From Chlorocebus sabaeus (taxonomy: Eukaryota > Chordata > Mammalia > Primates > Cercopithecidae): a DNA stretch of 64,000 nt. Location: contig NW_027328070.1 of the NCBI RefSeq assembly GCF_047675955.1, positions 186,001-250,000 on the forward strand, written 5' to 3'. Below, piece after piece: positions 10,901 through 24,800 of the stretch; within the stretch, counting starts at the first letter, position 1; every line of letters starts with the position of its first letter. The notes below the pieces were generated by a model. That model ran no database searches. It saw only the letters and a program-made list of their open reading frames with translations, and was not told the origin of the DNA. Made by a program: the position numbers and the translations under genes.

Positions 10901-13900
10901 TTGTGTTCTGTTAATTCATCTCAAAGAGTTACAGCTTTCCCCTCAAGAAGCCTTCCGCTAAGACTGTTTTTGAGGAATTTCCAAAGTGATATGTGGAAGC
11001 CCATAGAGGGCTATGGTGAAAATGGAAATATCGTAAGATACTTACCGAAAAGAAGCTGTCTGAAAAACTGCTTTGTGTTCTGTTAGTTCATCTCACAGAG
11101 CTACAGCTTTTCCCTCAAGAAGCCGTTCACTAAGACTGTTTTGTGAAATTTGCAAAGTGATATTTGGAAGCCCATAGAGGGCTAAGGTGAAAAAGGAAAT
11201 ATCTTCCGTTAAAAACTGGAAAGAACCATTCTGAGAAAATGCGGTGTGTTCTGTTAGTACATATCACCGAGCTACAGCTTTCCCCTCAGGAAGCCGTTCA
11301 CTAAGACTGTTCTTGTGGAATTGCAAAGTGATATTTGGAGGCACATAGAGGGCAATGGTGAAAAAGGAAACATCCTAAGATAAAAACTGAAAAGAAGCTT
11401 TCTGAGAAACTGCTTTGTGTTCTGTTAATTCAACTCACAGTTACTCTTTTACCTCAGGAAGCCTTTCGCTAAGGCTGTTGTTGTGGAATTTACAAAGTGA
11501 TATTTTGAAGCCCATAGAGGGCTATGGTGAAAAAGGAAATACCTTCAGTTAAAAACTGAAAAGAAGCTTTCTGAGAAACTGCTTTGTGTTCTGTTAATTC
11601 ATCTCAAAGAGTTACTGCTTTTGCCTCAAGAATCCTTCCGCTAAGACTGTTTTCGTGGAATTTCCAAAGTGATATTTCGATACCCATAGTAGGCTATGGT
11701 GAAAATGGAAATATCCTAAGATAAAAACCGAAAAGAAGCTGTATGGAAAGCTGCTTTGTGTTTTGTTAGTTCACTCACAGAGTTACAGCTTTCCCCTCAA
11801 GGAGCCGTTAACTAAGACTGTTTTGTGAAATTTGCAAAGTGATATTTGGAAGCCCATAGAGGGCTAAGGTGAAAAAGGAAATATCTTCCGCTAAAAACTG
11901 GAAAGAACCATTCTGAGAAAATGCGGTGTGTTCTGTTAGTACATATCACCGAGGTACAGCTTTCCTCTCAAGAAGCCTTTCGCTAAGACTGTTCTTGTGG
12001 GATTTCCAAAGTGATATTTGGAAGCCCATAGAGGGCTATAGTGAAAAAGGAAATATCTTCAGTTAAATACTGGAAAGAAGCTTTCTGAAAGACTGCTTTG
12101 TGTTCTGTTAATTCATCTCACAGAGTTACAGCTTCCCCCCTCAAGAAGCCTTTCGCTAAGACTGTTCTTGTGGAATTTGCAAAGTCATATTTGGAAGCCC
12201 ATAGAGGACTATGGTGAAAAAGGAACTAACTTCCGTTAAAAACTGGAAAGAAGATTTGTGAGAAACTGCTTTGTGTTCTGTTAATTCAACTCACAGAGTT
12301 ACAGATTTCCCCTTCAGAAGCCTTTCGCTAAGACTGTTCTTCTGGAATTTGCAAAGTGATATTTGGAAGCCCATGGAGGGCTACGGTGAAAAGGGAAATA
12401 ACTTCCGTTAAAAACTGGAAAGAAGCTTTCTGAGAAACTGCCGTGTGTTCTGTTAATACATCTCACCGAGTTACAGCTTTCCCCTCAAGAAGCCTTTCTA
12501 TAAGACTGTTCTTGTGGAATTTGCAAAGTGATACTTGGAAGCCCATAGAGGGCTATTTTTAAAATGGAAATATCCTAGGATAAAAACCGAAAAGAAGCTG
12601 TCTGAGAAACTGCTTTGTGTTGTGTTAGTTCATCTCACAGTGTTACAGCTTTCCCCTCAAGAAGCCCTTCACAAAGACTGTTCTTGTGAAATTTGCAAAC
12701 TGATATTTGTAATCCCATAGAGGACTTTGGTGAAAAAGGAAATATCTTTCGTTAAAAACTGGAAAGAAGATTTCTGAGAAACTGCTTTGTGTTCTGTTAA
12801 TTCATCTCAGAGAGTTACAGATTTCCCCTCAAGAGGCCGTTCACTAAGACTGTTCTTGTGGAATTTGCAAAGTGATATTTTGAAGCCCATAGTGGACTAT
12901 GGTGAAAAAGGAAATATCTTCCGCTAAAAACTGGAAAGAACCTTTCTGAGAAACTGCTTTGTGTTCCGTTAATTAATCTCACAGAGTTACAGCTTTCCTA
13001 TCATGAAGCCGATCTCTAAGGCTGTTCTTTTGGAATATGCAAAGTGATATTTGGAAGCCCATAGAGGGCTACGGTGAAAAAGGAAATATCCTAAGACAAA
13101 AACTGAAAAGAAGCTTTCTGAGAAACTGCTTTGTGTTCTGTTAATTCATCTCACAGAGTTACATTTCCCTCTAAAAGCCTTTCGCTAAGGCTGTTGTCGA
13201 ATTTGCAAAGTGATATTTGGAAGCCCATAGAGGGCTATGGTGAAAAAGGAAATATCTTCAGTTAAAAACTGGAAAGAAGCTTTCTGAGAAACTGCCATGT
13301 GTTCTGATAATAGACCTCACCCAGTTACAGCTTTCCCCTCAAGAAGTCTTTCACAAAGACTGTTCTTGTGTAATTTGCAAAGTGATATTTGGAAGACCAT
13401 AGAGGGCTATGTTGAAAAAGGAAATATAGTAAGATAAAATCCGAAAAGAAGCTTTCTGAGAAACTGCTTTGTGTTCTGTTAATTCATCTCAAAGTGTCAC
13501 AGATTTCCCCTCATGAGGCCGTTCACTAAGACTGATCTTCTGAAATTTGGAAAGTGATATTTAGAATCTCATCGAGGGCAATGGTGAAAAAGGAAATATT
13601 TTCCGATAAAAACTGTAAAGAAGCTTTCTGATAAACTGCTTTGTGTTCTGTTAGTTCATCTCACAGAGTTACAGCTTTCCCTTCAAGAAGCAGTTCACTG
13701 AGACTATTCTTGTGAAATTTGCAAAGTGATATTAGAAAACTCCTAGAGGGCTATGGTGAAAAAGGAAATATCTTCCGTTAAAAACTGGAAAGAAGCTTTT
13801 TGAGAAACTGCCGTGTGTTCTGTTAAAGCATCTCACCGAGTTACAGCTTTCCCCTCAAGAAGACTTTCGCTAAGACTGTTCTTGTGGGATTTGCAAAGTG

Positions 13901-14156
13901 ATATTTGGAAGTCCCTAGAGGGCTATGGTGAAAAAGGAAATATCTTTCGTTAAAAACTGGAAAGAAGATATCTGAGAAACTGCTTTGTGTTCTGTTAATT
14001 CATCTCACAGAGTTACAGTTTTCCCCTCCAGAAGTCTTTCGCTTCCACTGTTCTTGTGGAATTTGCATAGTGATATTTGGAATCCCATAGAGGGCTATGG
14101 TGAAAATGGAAATAACTTCAGTTAAAAAATGAAAAGAAGCTTTCCGAGAAACTGCT
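10901..14156 (+). repeat. HOR unit 4: 19-mer, 3256 bp
   Basis: Same order as unit 3, with the fusion monomer at 13297-13468. Private variants include 'gatctctaag' near 13015 (others 'gatcactaag') and 'agaagactttcg' near 13862 (others 'agaaggctttcg'). Confidence 0.92.
13297..13468 (+). repeat. m15/m18 fusion monomer, second copy
   Basis: Same junction as at 10041, at a shift of 3256 bp. The identical breakpoint shows one deletion event followed by unit amplification. Confidence 0.9.
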
Positions 14157-17100
14157 TTGTGTTCTGTTAATTCATCTCAAAGAGTTACAGCTTTCCCCTC
14201 AAGAAGCCTTCCGCTAAGACTGTTTTTGAGGAATTTCCAAAGTGATATGTGGAAGCCCATAGAGGGCTATGGTGAAAATGGAAATATCGTAAGATACTTA
14301 CCGAAAAGAAGCTGTCTGAAAAACTGCTTTGTGTTCTGTTAGTTCATCTCACAGAGCTACAGCTTTTCCCTCAAGAAGCCGTTCACTAAGACTGTTTTGT
14401 GAAATTTGCAAAGTGATATTTGGAAGCCCATAGAGGGCTAAGGTGAAAAAGGAAATATCTTCCGTTAAAAACTGGAAAGAACCATTCTGAGAAAATGCGG
14501 TGTGTTCTGTTAGTACATATCACCGAGCTACAGCTTTCCCCTCAGGAAGCCGTTCACTAAGACTGTTCTTGTGGAATTGCAAAGTGATATTTGGAGGCAC
14601 ATAGAGGGCAATGGTGAAAAAGGAAACATCCTAAGATAAAAACTGAAAAGAAGCTTTCTGAGAAACTGCTTTGTGTTCTGTTAATTCAACTCACAGTTAC
14701 TCTTTTACCTCAGGAAGCCTTTCGCTAAGGCTGTTGTTGTGGAATTTACAAAGTGATATTTTGAAGCCCATAGAGGGCTATGGTGAAAAAGGAAATACCT
14801 TCAGTTAAAAACTGAAAAGAAGCTTTCTGAGAAACTGCTTTGTGTTCTGTTAATTCATCTCAAAGAGTTACTGCTTTTGCCTCAAGAATCCTTCCGCTAA
14901 GACTGTTTTCGTGGAATTTCCAAAGTGATATTTCGATACCCATAGTAGGCTATGGTGAAAATGGAAATATCCTAAGATAAAAACCGAAAAGAAGCTGTAT
15001 GGAAAGCTGCTTTGTGTTTTGTTAGTTCACTCACAGAGTTACAGCTTTCCCCTCAAGGAGCCGTTAACTAAGACTGTTTTGTGAAATTTGCAAAGTGATA
15101 TTTGGAAGCCCATAGAGGGCTAAGGTGAAAAAGGAAATATCTTCTGCTAAAAACTGGAAAGAACCATTCTGAGAAAATGCGGTGTGTTCTGTTAGTACAT
15201 ATCACCGAGGTACAGCTTTCCTCTGAAGAAGCCTTTCGCTAAGACTGTTCTTGTGGGATTTCCAAAGTGATATTTGGAAGCCCATAGAGGGCTATAGTGA
15301 AAAAGGAAATATCTTCAGTTAAATACTGGAAAGAAGCTTTCTGAAAGACTGCTTTGTGTTCTGTTAATTCATCTCACAGAGTTACAGCTTCCCCCCTCAA
15401 GAAGCCTTTCGCTAAGACTGTTCTTGTGGAATTTGCAAAGTCATATTTGGAAGCCCATAGAGGACTATGGTGAAAAAGGAACTAACTTCCGTTAAAAACT
15501 GGAAAGAAGATTTGTGAGAAACTGCTTTGTGTTCTGTTAATTCAACTCACAGAGTTACAGATTTCCCCTTCAGAAGCCTTTCGCTAAGACTGTTCTTCTG
15601 GAATTTGCAAAGTGATATTTGGAAGCCCATGGAGGGCTACGGTGAAAAGGGAAATAACTTCCGTTAAAAACTGGAAAGAAGCTTTCTGAGAAACTGCCGT
15701 GTGTTCTGTTAATACATCTCACCGAGTTACAGCTTTCCCCTCAAGAAGCCTTTCTATAAGACTGTTCTTGTGGAATTTGCAAAGTGATACTTGGAAGCCC
15801 ATAGAGGGCTATTTTTAAAATGGAAATATCCTAGGATAAAAACCGAAAAGAAGCTGTCTGAGAAACTGCTTTGTGTTGTGTTAGTTCATCTCACAGTGTT
15901 ACAGCTTTCCCCTCAAGAAGCCCTTCACAAAGACTGTTCTTGTGAAATTTGCAAACTGATATTTGTAATCCCATAGAGGACTTTGGTGAAAAAGGAAATA
16001 TCTTTCGTTAAAAACTGGAAAGAAGATTTCTGAGAAACTGCTTTGTGTTCTGTTAATTCATCTCAGAGAGTTACAGATTTCCCCTCAAGAGGCCGTTCAC
16101 TAAGACTGTTCTTGTGGAATTTGCAAAGTGATATTTTGAAGCCCATAGTGGACTATGGTGAAAAAGGAAATATCTTCCGCTAAAAACTGGAAAGAACCTT
16201 TCTGAGAAACTGCTTTGTGTTCCGTTAATTAATCTCACAGAGTTACAGCTTTCCTATCATGAAGCCGATCACTAAGGCTGTTCTTTTGGAATATGCAAAG
16301 TGATATTTGGAAGCCCATAGAGGGCTACGGTGAAAAAGGAAATATCCTAAGACAAAAACTGAAAAGAAGCTTTCTGAGAAACTGCTTTGTGTTCTGTTAA
16401 TTCATCTCACAGAGTTACATTTCCCTCTAAAAGCCTTTCGCTAAGGCTGTTGTCGAATTTGCAAAGTGATATTTGGAAGCCCATAGAGGGCTATGGTGAA
16501 AAAGGAAATATCTTCAGTTGAAAACTGGAAAGAAGCTTTCTGAGAAACTGCCATGTGTTCTGATAATAGACCTCACCCAGTTACAGCTTTCCCCTCAAGA
16601 AGTCTTTCACAAAGACTGTTCTTGTGTAATTTGCAAAGTGATATTTGGAAGACCATAGAGGGCTATGTTGAAAAAGGAAATATAGTAAGATAAAATCCGA
16701 AAAGAAGCTTTCTGAGAAACTGCTTTGTGTTCTGTTAATTCATCTCAAAGTGTCACAGATTTCCCCTCATGAGGCCGTTCACTAAGACTGATCTTCTGAA
16801 ATTTGGAAAGTGATATTTAGAATCTCATCGAGGGCAATGGTGAAAAAGGAAATATTTTCCGATAAAAACTGTAAAGAAGCTTTCTGATAAACTGCTTTGT
16901 GTTCTGTTAGTTCATCTCACAGAGTTACAGCTTTCCCTTCAAGAAGCAGTTCACTGAGACTATTCTTGTGAAATTTGCAAAGTGATATTAGAAAACTCCT
17001 AGAGGGCTATGGTGAAAAAGGAAATATCTTCCGTTAAAAACTGGAAAGAAGCTTTTTGAGAAACTGCCGTGTGTTCTGTTAAAGCATCTCACCGAGTTAC

Positions 17101-17412
17101 AGCTTTCCCCTCAAGAAGGCTTTCGCTAAGACTGTTCTTGTGGGATTTGCAAAGTGATATTTGGAAGTCCCTAGAGGGCTATGGTGAAAAAGGAAATATC
17201 TTTCGTTAAAAACTGGAAAGAAGATATCTGAGAAACTGCTTTGTGTTCTGTTAATTCATCTCACAGAGTTACAGTTTTCCCCTCCAGAAGTCTTTCGCTT
17301 CCACTGTTCTTGTGGAATTTGCATAGTGATATTTGGAATCCCATAGAGGGCTATGGTGAAAATGGAAATAACTTCAGTTAAAAAATGAAAAGAAGCTTTC
17401 CGAGAAACTGCT
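14157..17412 (+). repeat. HOR unit 5: 19-mer, 3256 bp
   Basis: Same order as units 3 and 4, with the fusion monomer at 16553-16724. It has 'cttctgctaaaaac' near 15144. The 'cctctgaagaagcc' variant near 15222 is shared only with the next unit (18478), so the two neighbours share recent ancestry in this stretch. Confidence 0.92.
16553..16724 (+). repeat. m15/m18 fusion monomer, third copy
   Basis: Same junction as at 10041 and 13297. The next unit (m15 at 19809) has an intact m15, so the 19-mer run ends here. Confidence 0.9.
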
Positions 17413-20400
17413 TTGTGTTCTGTTAATTCATCTCAAAGAGTTACAGCTTTCCCCTCAAGAAGCCTTCCGCTAAGACTGTTTTTGAGGAATTTCCAAAGTG
17501 ATATGTGGAAGCCCATAGAGGGCTATGGTGAAAATGGAAATATCGTAAGATACTTACCGAAAAGAAGCTGTCTGAAAAACTGCTTTGTGTTCTGTTAGTT
17601 CATCTCACAGAGCTACAGCTTTTCCCTCAAGAAGCCGTTCACTAAGACTGTTTTGTGAAATTTGCAAAGTGATATTTGGAAGCCCATAGAGGGCTAAGGT
17701 GAAAAAGGAAATATCTTCCGTTAAAAACTGGAAAGAACCATTCTGAGAAAATGCGGTGTGTTCTGTTAGTACATATCACCGAGCTACAGCTTTCCCCTCA
17801 GGAAGCCGTTCACTAAGACTGTTCTTGTGGAATTGCAAAGTGATATTTGGAGGCACATAGAGGGCAATGGTGAAAAAGGAAACATCCTAAGATAAAAACT
17901 GAAAAGAAGCTTTCTGAGAAACTGCTTTGTGTTCTGTTAATTCAACTCACAGTTACTCTTTTACCTCAGGAAGCCTTTCGCTAAGGCTGTTGTTGTGGAA
18001 TTTACAAAGTGATATTTTGAAGCCCATAGAGGGCTATGGTGAAAAAGGAAATACCTTCAGTTAAAAACTGAAAAGAAGCTTTCTGAGAAACTGCTTTGTG
18101 TTCTGTTAATTCATCTCAAAGAGTTACTGCTTTTGCCTCAAGAATCCTTCCGCTAAGACTGTTTTCGTGGAATTTCCAAAGTGATATTTCGATACCCATA
18201 GTAGGCTATGGTGAAAATGGAAATATCCTAAGATAAAAACCGAAAAGAAGCTGTATGGAAAGCTGCTTTGTGTTTTGTTAGTTCACTCACAGAGTTACAG
18301 CTTTCCCCTCAAGGAGCCGTTAACTAAGACTGTTTTGTGAAATTTGCAAAGTGATATTTGGAAGCCCATAGAGGGCTAAGGTGAAAAAGGAAATATCTTC
18401 CGCTAAAAACTGGAAAGAACCATTCTGAGAAAATGCGGTGTGTTCTGTTAGTACATATCACCGAGGTACAGCTTTCCTCTGAAGAAGCCTTTCGCTAAGA
18501 CTGTTCTTGTGGGATTTCCAAAGTGATATTTGGAAGCCCATAGAGGGCTATAGTGAAAAAGGAAATATCTTCAGTTAAATACTGGAAAGAAGCTTTCTGA
18601 AAGACTGCTTTGTGTTCTGTTAATTCATCTCACAGAGTTACAGCATCCCCCCTCAAGAAGCCTTTCGCTAAGACTGTTCTTGTGGAATTTGCAAAGTCAT
18701 ATTTGGAAGCCCATAGAGGACTATGGTGAAAAAGGAACTAACTTCCGTTAAAAACTGGAAAGAAGATTTGTGAGAAACTGCTTTGTGTTCTGTTAATTCA
18801 ACTCACAGAGTTACAGATTTCCCCTTCAGAAGCCTTTCGCTAAGACTGTTCTTCTGGAATTTGCAAAGTGATATTTGGAAGCCCATGGAGGGCTACGGTG
18901 AAAAGGGAAATAACTTCCGTTAAAAACTGGAAAGAAGCTTTCTGAGAAACTGCCGTGTGTTCTGTTAATACATCTCACCGAGTTACAGCTTTCCCCTCAA
19001 GAAGCCTTTCTATAAGACTGTTCTTGTGGAATTTGCAAAGTGATACTTGGAAGCCCATAGAGGGCTATTTTTAAAATGGAAATATCCTAGGATAAAAACC
19101 GAAAAGAAGCTGTCTGAGAAACTGCTTTGTGTTGTGTTAGTTCATCTCACAGTGTTACAGCTTTCCCCTCAAGAAGCCCTTCACTAAGACTGTTCTTGTG
19201 AAATTTGCAAACTGATATTTGTAATCCCATAGAGGACTTTGGTGAAAAAGGAAATATCTTTCATTAAAAACTGGAAAGAAGATTTCTGAGAAACTGCTTT
19301 GTGTTCTGTTAATTCATCTCAGAGAGTTACAGATTTCCCCTCAAGAGGCCGTTCACTAAGACTGTTCTTGTGGAATTTGCAAAGTGATATTTTGAAGCCC
19401 ATAGTGGACTATGGTGAAAAAGGAAATATCTTCCGCTAAAAACTGGAAAGAACCTTTCTGAGAAACTGCTTTGTGTTCCGTTAATTAATCTCACAGAGTT
19501 ACAGCTTTCCTATCATGAAGCCGATCACTAAGGCTGTTCTTTTGGAATATGCAAAGTGATATTTGGAAGCCCATAGAGGGCTACGGTGAAAAAGGAAATA
19601 TCCTAAGACAAAAACTGAAAAGAAGCTTTCTGAGAAACTGCTTTGTGTTCTGTTAATTCATCTCACAGAGTTACATTTCCCTCTAAAAGCCTTTCGCTAA
19701 GGCTGTTGTCAAATTTGCAAAGTGATATTTGGAAGCCCATACAGGGCTATGGTGAAAAAGGAAATATCTTCAGTTAAAAACTGGAAAGAAGCTTTCTGAG
19801 AAACTGCCATGTGTTCTGATAATAGACCTCACCCAGTTACAGCTTTCCCTTCAAGAAGCCTTTCGCTAAGACTGTTGTTGTGGGATTTGCAAAATGATAT
19901 TTGGAAGCCCATAGAGCGCTATGGTGAAAAAGGAAATATCTTCTGTTACAAAGCGGAAAGAAGCTTTCTGAGAAACTCCTTTTTCTTCTGTTAATTCACC
20001 TTAAAGAGTTACAGCTTTCCACTCAATAATTCTTTCGCTAAGACTGTTCTTGTGGAATTTGCAAAGTGAGATTTGGAAGCCCATAGAGGTCTATGGTGAA
20101 AAAGGAAATATCGTAAGATAAAAACTGAAAAGAAGCTTTCTGAGAAATTGCTTTGTGTTCTGTTAATTCATCTCACATAGTTACAACATTTCCCTCTAAA
20201 AGCCTTTCGCTAAGACTGTTCTTGTGGAATTTGCAAAGTGATATTTGGAAGCGCATACAGGGTTATGTTGAAAAAGGAAATATCTTCGGTTAAAAACTGA
20301 AAAGAAGCTTTTTGAGAAACTGCTTTGTGTTCTGTTAATTCATCTCACAGAGTTACAACTTTCCCCTCAGGAAGCCTTTCGCTAAGACTGTTCTTGTGAA

Positions 20401-20668
20401 ACTTGCAAAGTGATATTTGGAAGCCCATAGAGGGCTATGGCTTAAAAAGAAATATCCTCCGTTAGAAACTGGAAAGAAGCTATCTGAGAAACTGCTTTGT
20501 GTTCTGTTAATTCATCTCACAGAGTTACAGTTTTCCCCTCCAGAAGTCTTTCGCTTCCACAGTTCTTGTGGAATTTGCATAGTGATATTTGTAATCCCAT
20601 GGAGGGCTATGGTGAAAATGGAAATACCTTCAATTAAAAAATGAAAAGAAGCTTTCCGAGAAACTGCT
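17413..20668 (+). repeat. Transition piece: m1-m17, x, m22' (19 monomers, 3256 bp)
   Basis: It has the same length as the 19-mers but a different content. m15 is intact (19809) and is followed by m16 (19981), m17 (20153), then monomer x (20325) and m22' (20497), while m18-m22 are absent. It equals the m1-to-m22' tail of the 31-mer. It marks the switch from the 22/19-mer domain on the left to the 31/23-mer domain on the right. Its left part shares the 'ctctgaagaag' allele with unit 5. Confidence 0.88.
20325..20668 (+). repeat. First occurrence of monomers x and m22'
   Basis: Monomer x (20325-20496) is recognised by 'gagttacaactttcccctc' and 'tgtgaaacttgcaaag'. Its pJ-alpha position is changed to 'ctatggcttaaaaag'. 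Monomer m22' (20497-20668) resembles m22, including 'cctccagaagtctttcgct', but has 'ttccacagttcttg' and 'atatttgtaatccc'. The pair closes every 31-mer and 23-mer in the window and is absent from the 22-mers and 19-mers. Confidence 0.88.
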
Positions 20669-21869
20669 TTGTGTTCTGTTAATTCATCTCAAAGAATTAC
20701 AGCTTTCCCCTCAAGAAGCCTTCTGCTAAGACTGTTTTTGAGGAATTCCCAAAGTGATATGTGGAAGCCCATAGAGGGCTATGGTGAAAATGGAAATATC
20801 CTAAGATACTTACCGAAGAGAAGCTGTCTGAAAAACTGCTTTGTGTTCTGTTAGTTCATCTCACAGAGCTACAGCTTTTCCCTCAAGAAGCCGTTCATTA
20901 AGACTGTTTTGTGAAATTTGGAAAGTGATATTTGGAAACCCATAGAGGACTATGGTGAAAAAGGAAATATCTTCCGTTAAAAACTGGAAAGAAGCATTCT
21001 GAGAAAATGCCGTGTCTTCTGTTAATACGTCTCACTGAGTTACAGCTTTCCTCTCAAGAAGCCTTTCGCTAAGACTGTTCTTGTGGGATTTGCAATGTGA
21101 TATTTGGAAGCCCATAGAGGACTATGGTGAGAAAGGAAATATCCTCCGTTAAAAACTGGAAAGAAGATTTGTGAGAAAATGCTTTGTGTTCTGTTAATTC
21201 ATCTCACAGAGTTAGAGCTTTCCCCTCAAGAAGCCTTTCGATAAGACTGTTCTTGTGGAATTTGCAAAGTGATATTTGGAAGCCCATAGAGGTCTATGGT
21301 GAAAAAGGAAATATCCTCAGTTAAAAACTGGAAAGAAGCTTTCTGAGAAACTGCTTTGTGTTCAGTTAGTTCCTCTCACAGAGTTACAGCTTTCCCCTCA
21401 AGAAGGCTTTCGCTAAGACTGTTCATGTCGAATTTTCAAAGTGATAATTGGAATCCCATAGAGGGCTATGGTGAAAAAGGAAATATCCTAAGGTAAAAAC
21501 TGAAAAGTAGGTTTCTGAGAAAATGTTTTGTGTTCTGTTAATTCATCTTACAGAGTTACAGCTTTACCCTCAAGAAGCCTTTCGCTAAGACTTTTCTTCT
21601 GGAATTTGCAAAGTGATATTTGGAAACTCTATAGCCCTATGGTGAAAATGGAAATATCCTAAGATAAAAAACGAAAAGAAGGTTTCTGAGAAACTTCTTT
21701 GAATTCTTTTAATTCATCTTACAGATTTACAGCTTTTATCTCCAGAATCCTTTCGCTAAGACTGTTCTTGTGGAATTTGCAAAATGTTTTTGGAAGCCCA
21801 TAGAGGGCTATGCTGAAAAAGGAAATATCCTACGATAAAAACTGAAAAGAAGCTTTCTGAGAAACTGCT
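20669..21869 (+). repeat. m1'-m7' monomer block
   Basis: Seven monomers not present in the 22/19-mers. m1' and m2' are close relatives of m1 and m2 (m1' has 'gaggaattcccaaag' where m1 has 'gaggaatttccaaag'). m3'-m7' are distinct. m7' is the most divergent, with 'ttgaattcttttaattcat' and 'gcaaaatgtttttgg' where others have 'gcaaagtgatatttgg'. The block carries two EcoRI sites (20743 and 21701), which would make it easy to spot in digests. It begins every 23-mer and 31-mer. Confidence 0.87.
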
Positions 21870-24800
21870 TTGTGTTCTGTTAATTCATCTCAGAGAGTTA
21901 CAGCTTTCCCCTCAAGAAGTCTTTCACAAAGACTGTTCTTGTGTAATTTGCAAAGTGATATTTGGAAGACCATAGAGGGCTATGTTGAAAGAGGAAATAT
22001 AGTAAGATAAAATCCGAAAAGAAGCTTTCTGAGAAACTGCTTTGTGTTCTGTTAATTCATCTCAAAGTGTCACAGATTTCCCCTCATGAGGCCGTTCACT
22101 AAGACTGTTCTTCTGAAATTTGGAAAGTGATATTTAGAATCTCATCGAGGGCAATGGTGAAAAAGGAAATATTTTCCGATACAAACTGTAAAGAAGCTTT
22201 CTGATAAACTGCTTTGTGTTCTGTTAGTTCATCTCACAGAGTTACAGCTTTCCCTTCAAGAAGCAGTTCACTGAGACTATTCTTGTGAAATTTGCAAAGT
22301 GATATTAGAAAACTCCTAGAGGGCTATGGTGAAAAAGGAAATATCTTCCGTTAAAAACTGGAAAGAAGCTTTTTGAGAAACTGCCGTGTGTTCTGTTAAA
22401 GCATCTCACCGAGTTACAGCTTTCCCCTCAAGAAGGCTTTCGCTAAGACTGTTCTTGTGGGATTTGCAAAGTGATATTTGGAAGTCCCTAGAGGGCTATG
22501 GTGAAAAAGGAAATATCTTTCGTTAAAAACTGGAAAGAAGATATCTGAGAAACTGCTTTGTGTTCTGTTAATTCATCTCACAGAGTTACAGTTTTCCCCT
22601 CCAGAAGTCTTTCGCTTCCACTGTTCTTGTGGAATTTGCATAGTGATATTTGGAATCCCATAGAGGGCTATGGTGAAAATGGAAATAACTTCAGTTAAAA
22701 AATGAAAAGAAGCTTTCCGAGAAAATGCTTTGTGTTCTGTTAATTCATCTCAAAGAGTTACAGCTTTCCCCTCAAGAAGCCTTCCGCTAAGACTGTTTTT
22801 GAGGAATTTCCAAAGTGATATGTGGAAGCCCATAGAGGGCTATGGTGAAAATGGAAATATCGTAAGATACTTACCGAAAAGAAACTGTCTGAAAAACTGC
22901 TTTGTGTTCTGTTAGTTCATCTCACAGAGCTACAGCTTTTCCCTCAAGAAGCCGTTCACTAAGACTGTTTTGTGAAATTTGCAAAGTGATATTTGGAAGC
23001 CCATAGAGGGCTAAGGTGAAAAAGGAAATATCTTCCGTTAAAAACTGGAAAGAACCATTCTGAGAAAATGCGGTGTGTTCTGTTAGTACATATCACCGAG
23101 CTACAGCTTTCCCCTCAGGAAGCCGTTCACTAAGACTGTTCTTGTGGAATTGCAAAGTGATATTTGGAGGCACATAGAGGGCAATGGTGAAAAAGGAAAC
23201 ATCCTAAGATAAAAACTGAAAAGAAGCTTTCTGAGAAACTGCTTTGTGTTCTGTTAATTCAACTCACAGTTACTCTTTTACCTCAGGAAGCCTTTCGCTA
23301 AGGCTGTTGTTGTGGAATTTACAAAGTGATATTTTGAAGCCCATAGAGGGCTATGGTGAAAAAGGAAATACCTTCAGTTAAAAACTGAAAAGAAGCTTTC
23401 CGAGAAACTGCTTTGTGTTCTGTTAATTCATCTCAAAGAGTTACTGCTTTTGCCTCAAGAATCCTTCCGCTAAGACTGTTTTCGTGGAATTTCCAAAGTG
23501 ATATTTCGATACCCATAGTAGGCTATGGTGAAAATGGAAATATCCTAAGATAAAAACCGAAAAGAAGCTGTATGGAAAGCTGCTTTGTGTTTTGTTAGTT
23601 CACTCACAGAGTTACAGCTTTCCCCTCAAGGAGCCGTTAACTAAGACTGTTTTGTGAAATTTGCAAAGTGATATTTGGAAGCCCATAGAGGGCTAAGGTG
23701 AAAAAGGAAATATCTTCCGCTAAAAACTGGAAAGAACCATTCTGAGAAAATGCGGTGTGTTCTGTTAGTACATATCACCGAGGTACAGCTTTCCTCTCAA
23801 GAAGCCTTTCGCTAAGACTGTTCTTGTGGGATTTCCAAAGTGATATTTGGAAGCCCATAGAGGGCTATAGTGAAAAAGGAAATATCTTCAGTTAAATACT
23901 GGAAAGAAGCTTTCTGAAAGACTGCTTTGTGTTCTGTTAATTCATCTCACAGAGTTATAGCTTCCCCCCTCAAGAAGCCTTTCGCTAAGACTGTTCTTGT
24001 GGAATTTGCAAAGTCATATTTGGAAGCCCATAGAGGACTATGGTGAAAAAGGAACTAACTTCCGTTAAAAACTGGAAAGAAGATTTGTGAGAAACTGCTT
24101 TGTGTTCTGTTAATTCAACTCACAGAGTTACAGATTTCCCCTTCAGAAGCCTTTCGCTAAGACTGTTCTTCTGGAATTTGCAAAGTGATATTTGGAAGCC
24201 CATGGAGGGCTACGGTGAAAAGGGAAATAACTTCCGTTAAAAACTGGAAAGAAGCTTTCTGAGAAACTGCCGTGTGTTCTGTTAATACATCTCACCGAGT
24301 TACAGCTTTCCCCTCAAGAAGCCTTTCTATAAGACTGTTCTTGTGGAATTTGCAAAGTGATACTTGGAAGCCCATAGAGGGCTATTTTTAAAATGGAAAT
24401 ATCCTAGGATAAAAACCGAAAAGAAGCTGTCTGAGAAACTGCTTTGTGTTGTGTTAGTTCATCTCACAGTGTTACAGCTTTCCCCTCAAGAAGCCCTTCA
24501 CTAAGACTGTTCTTGTGAAATTTGCAAACTGATATTTGTAATCATATAGAGGACTTTGGTGAAAAAGGAAATATCTTTCGTTAAAAACTGGAAAGAAGAT
24601 TTCTGAGAAACTGCTTTGTGTTCTGTTAATTCATCTCAGAGAGTTACAGATTTCCCCTCAAGAGGCCGTTCACTAAGACTGTTCTTGTGGAATTTGCAAA
24701 GTGATATTTTGAAGCCCATAGTGGACTATGGTGAAAAAGGAAATATCTTCCGCTAAAAACTGGAAAGAACCTTTCTGAGAAACTGCTTTGTGTTCCGTTA

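Noticed and set aside
20743..21706. Transposon ends or insertion in the m1'-m7' block
   Set aside because: All seven pieces are ordinary alphoid monomers in phase with the flanks. There are no terminal repeats, target duplications or non-alphoid sequence.
21699..21869. m7' as a separate, non-alphoid sequence
   Set aside because: It is divergent but keeps the box-adjacent 'gaaaaaggaaatatc', 'cctttcgctaagactgttc' and a length of 171 bp, so it is an alphoid monomer.
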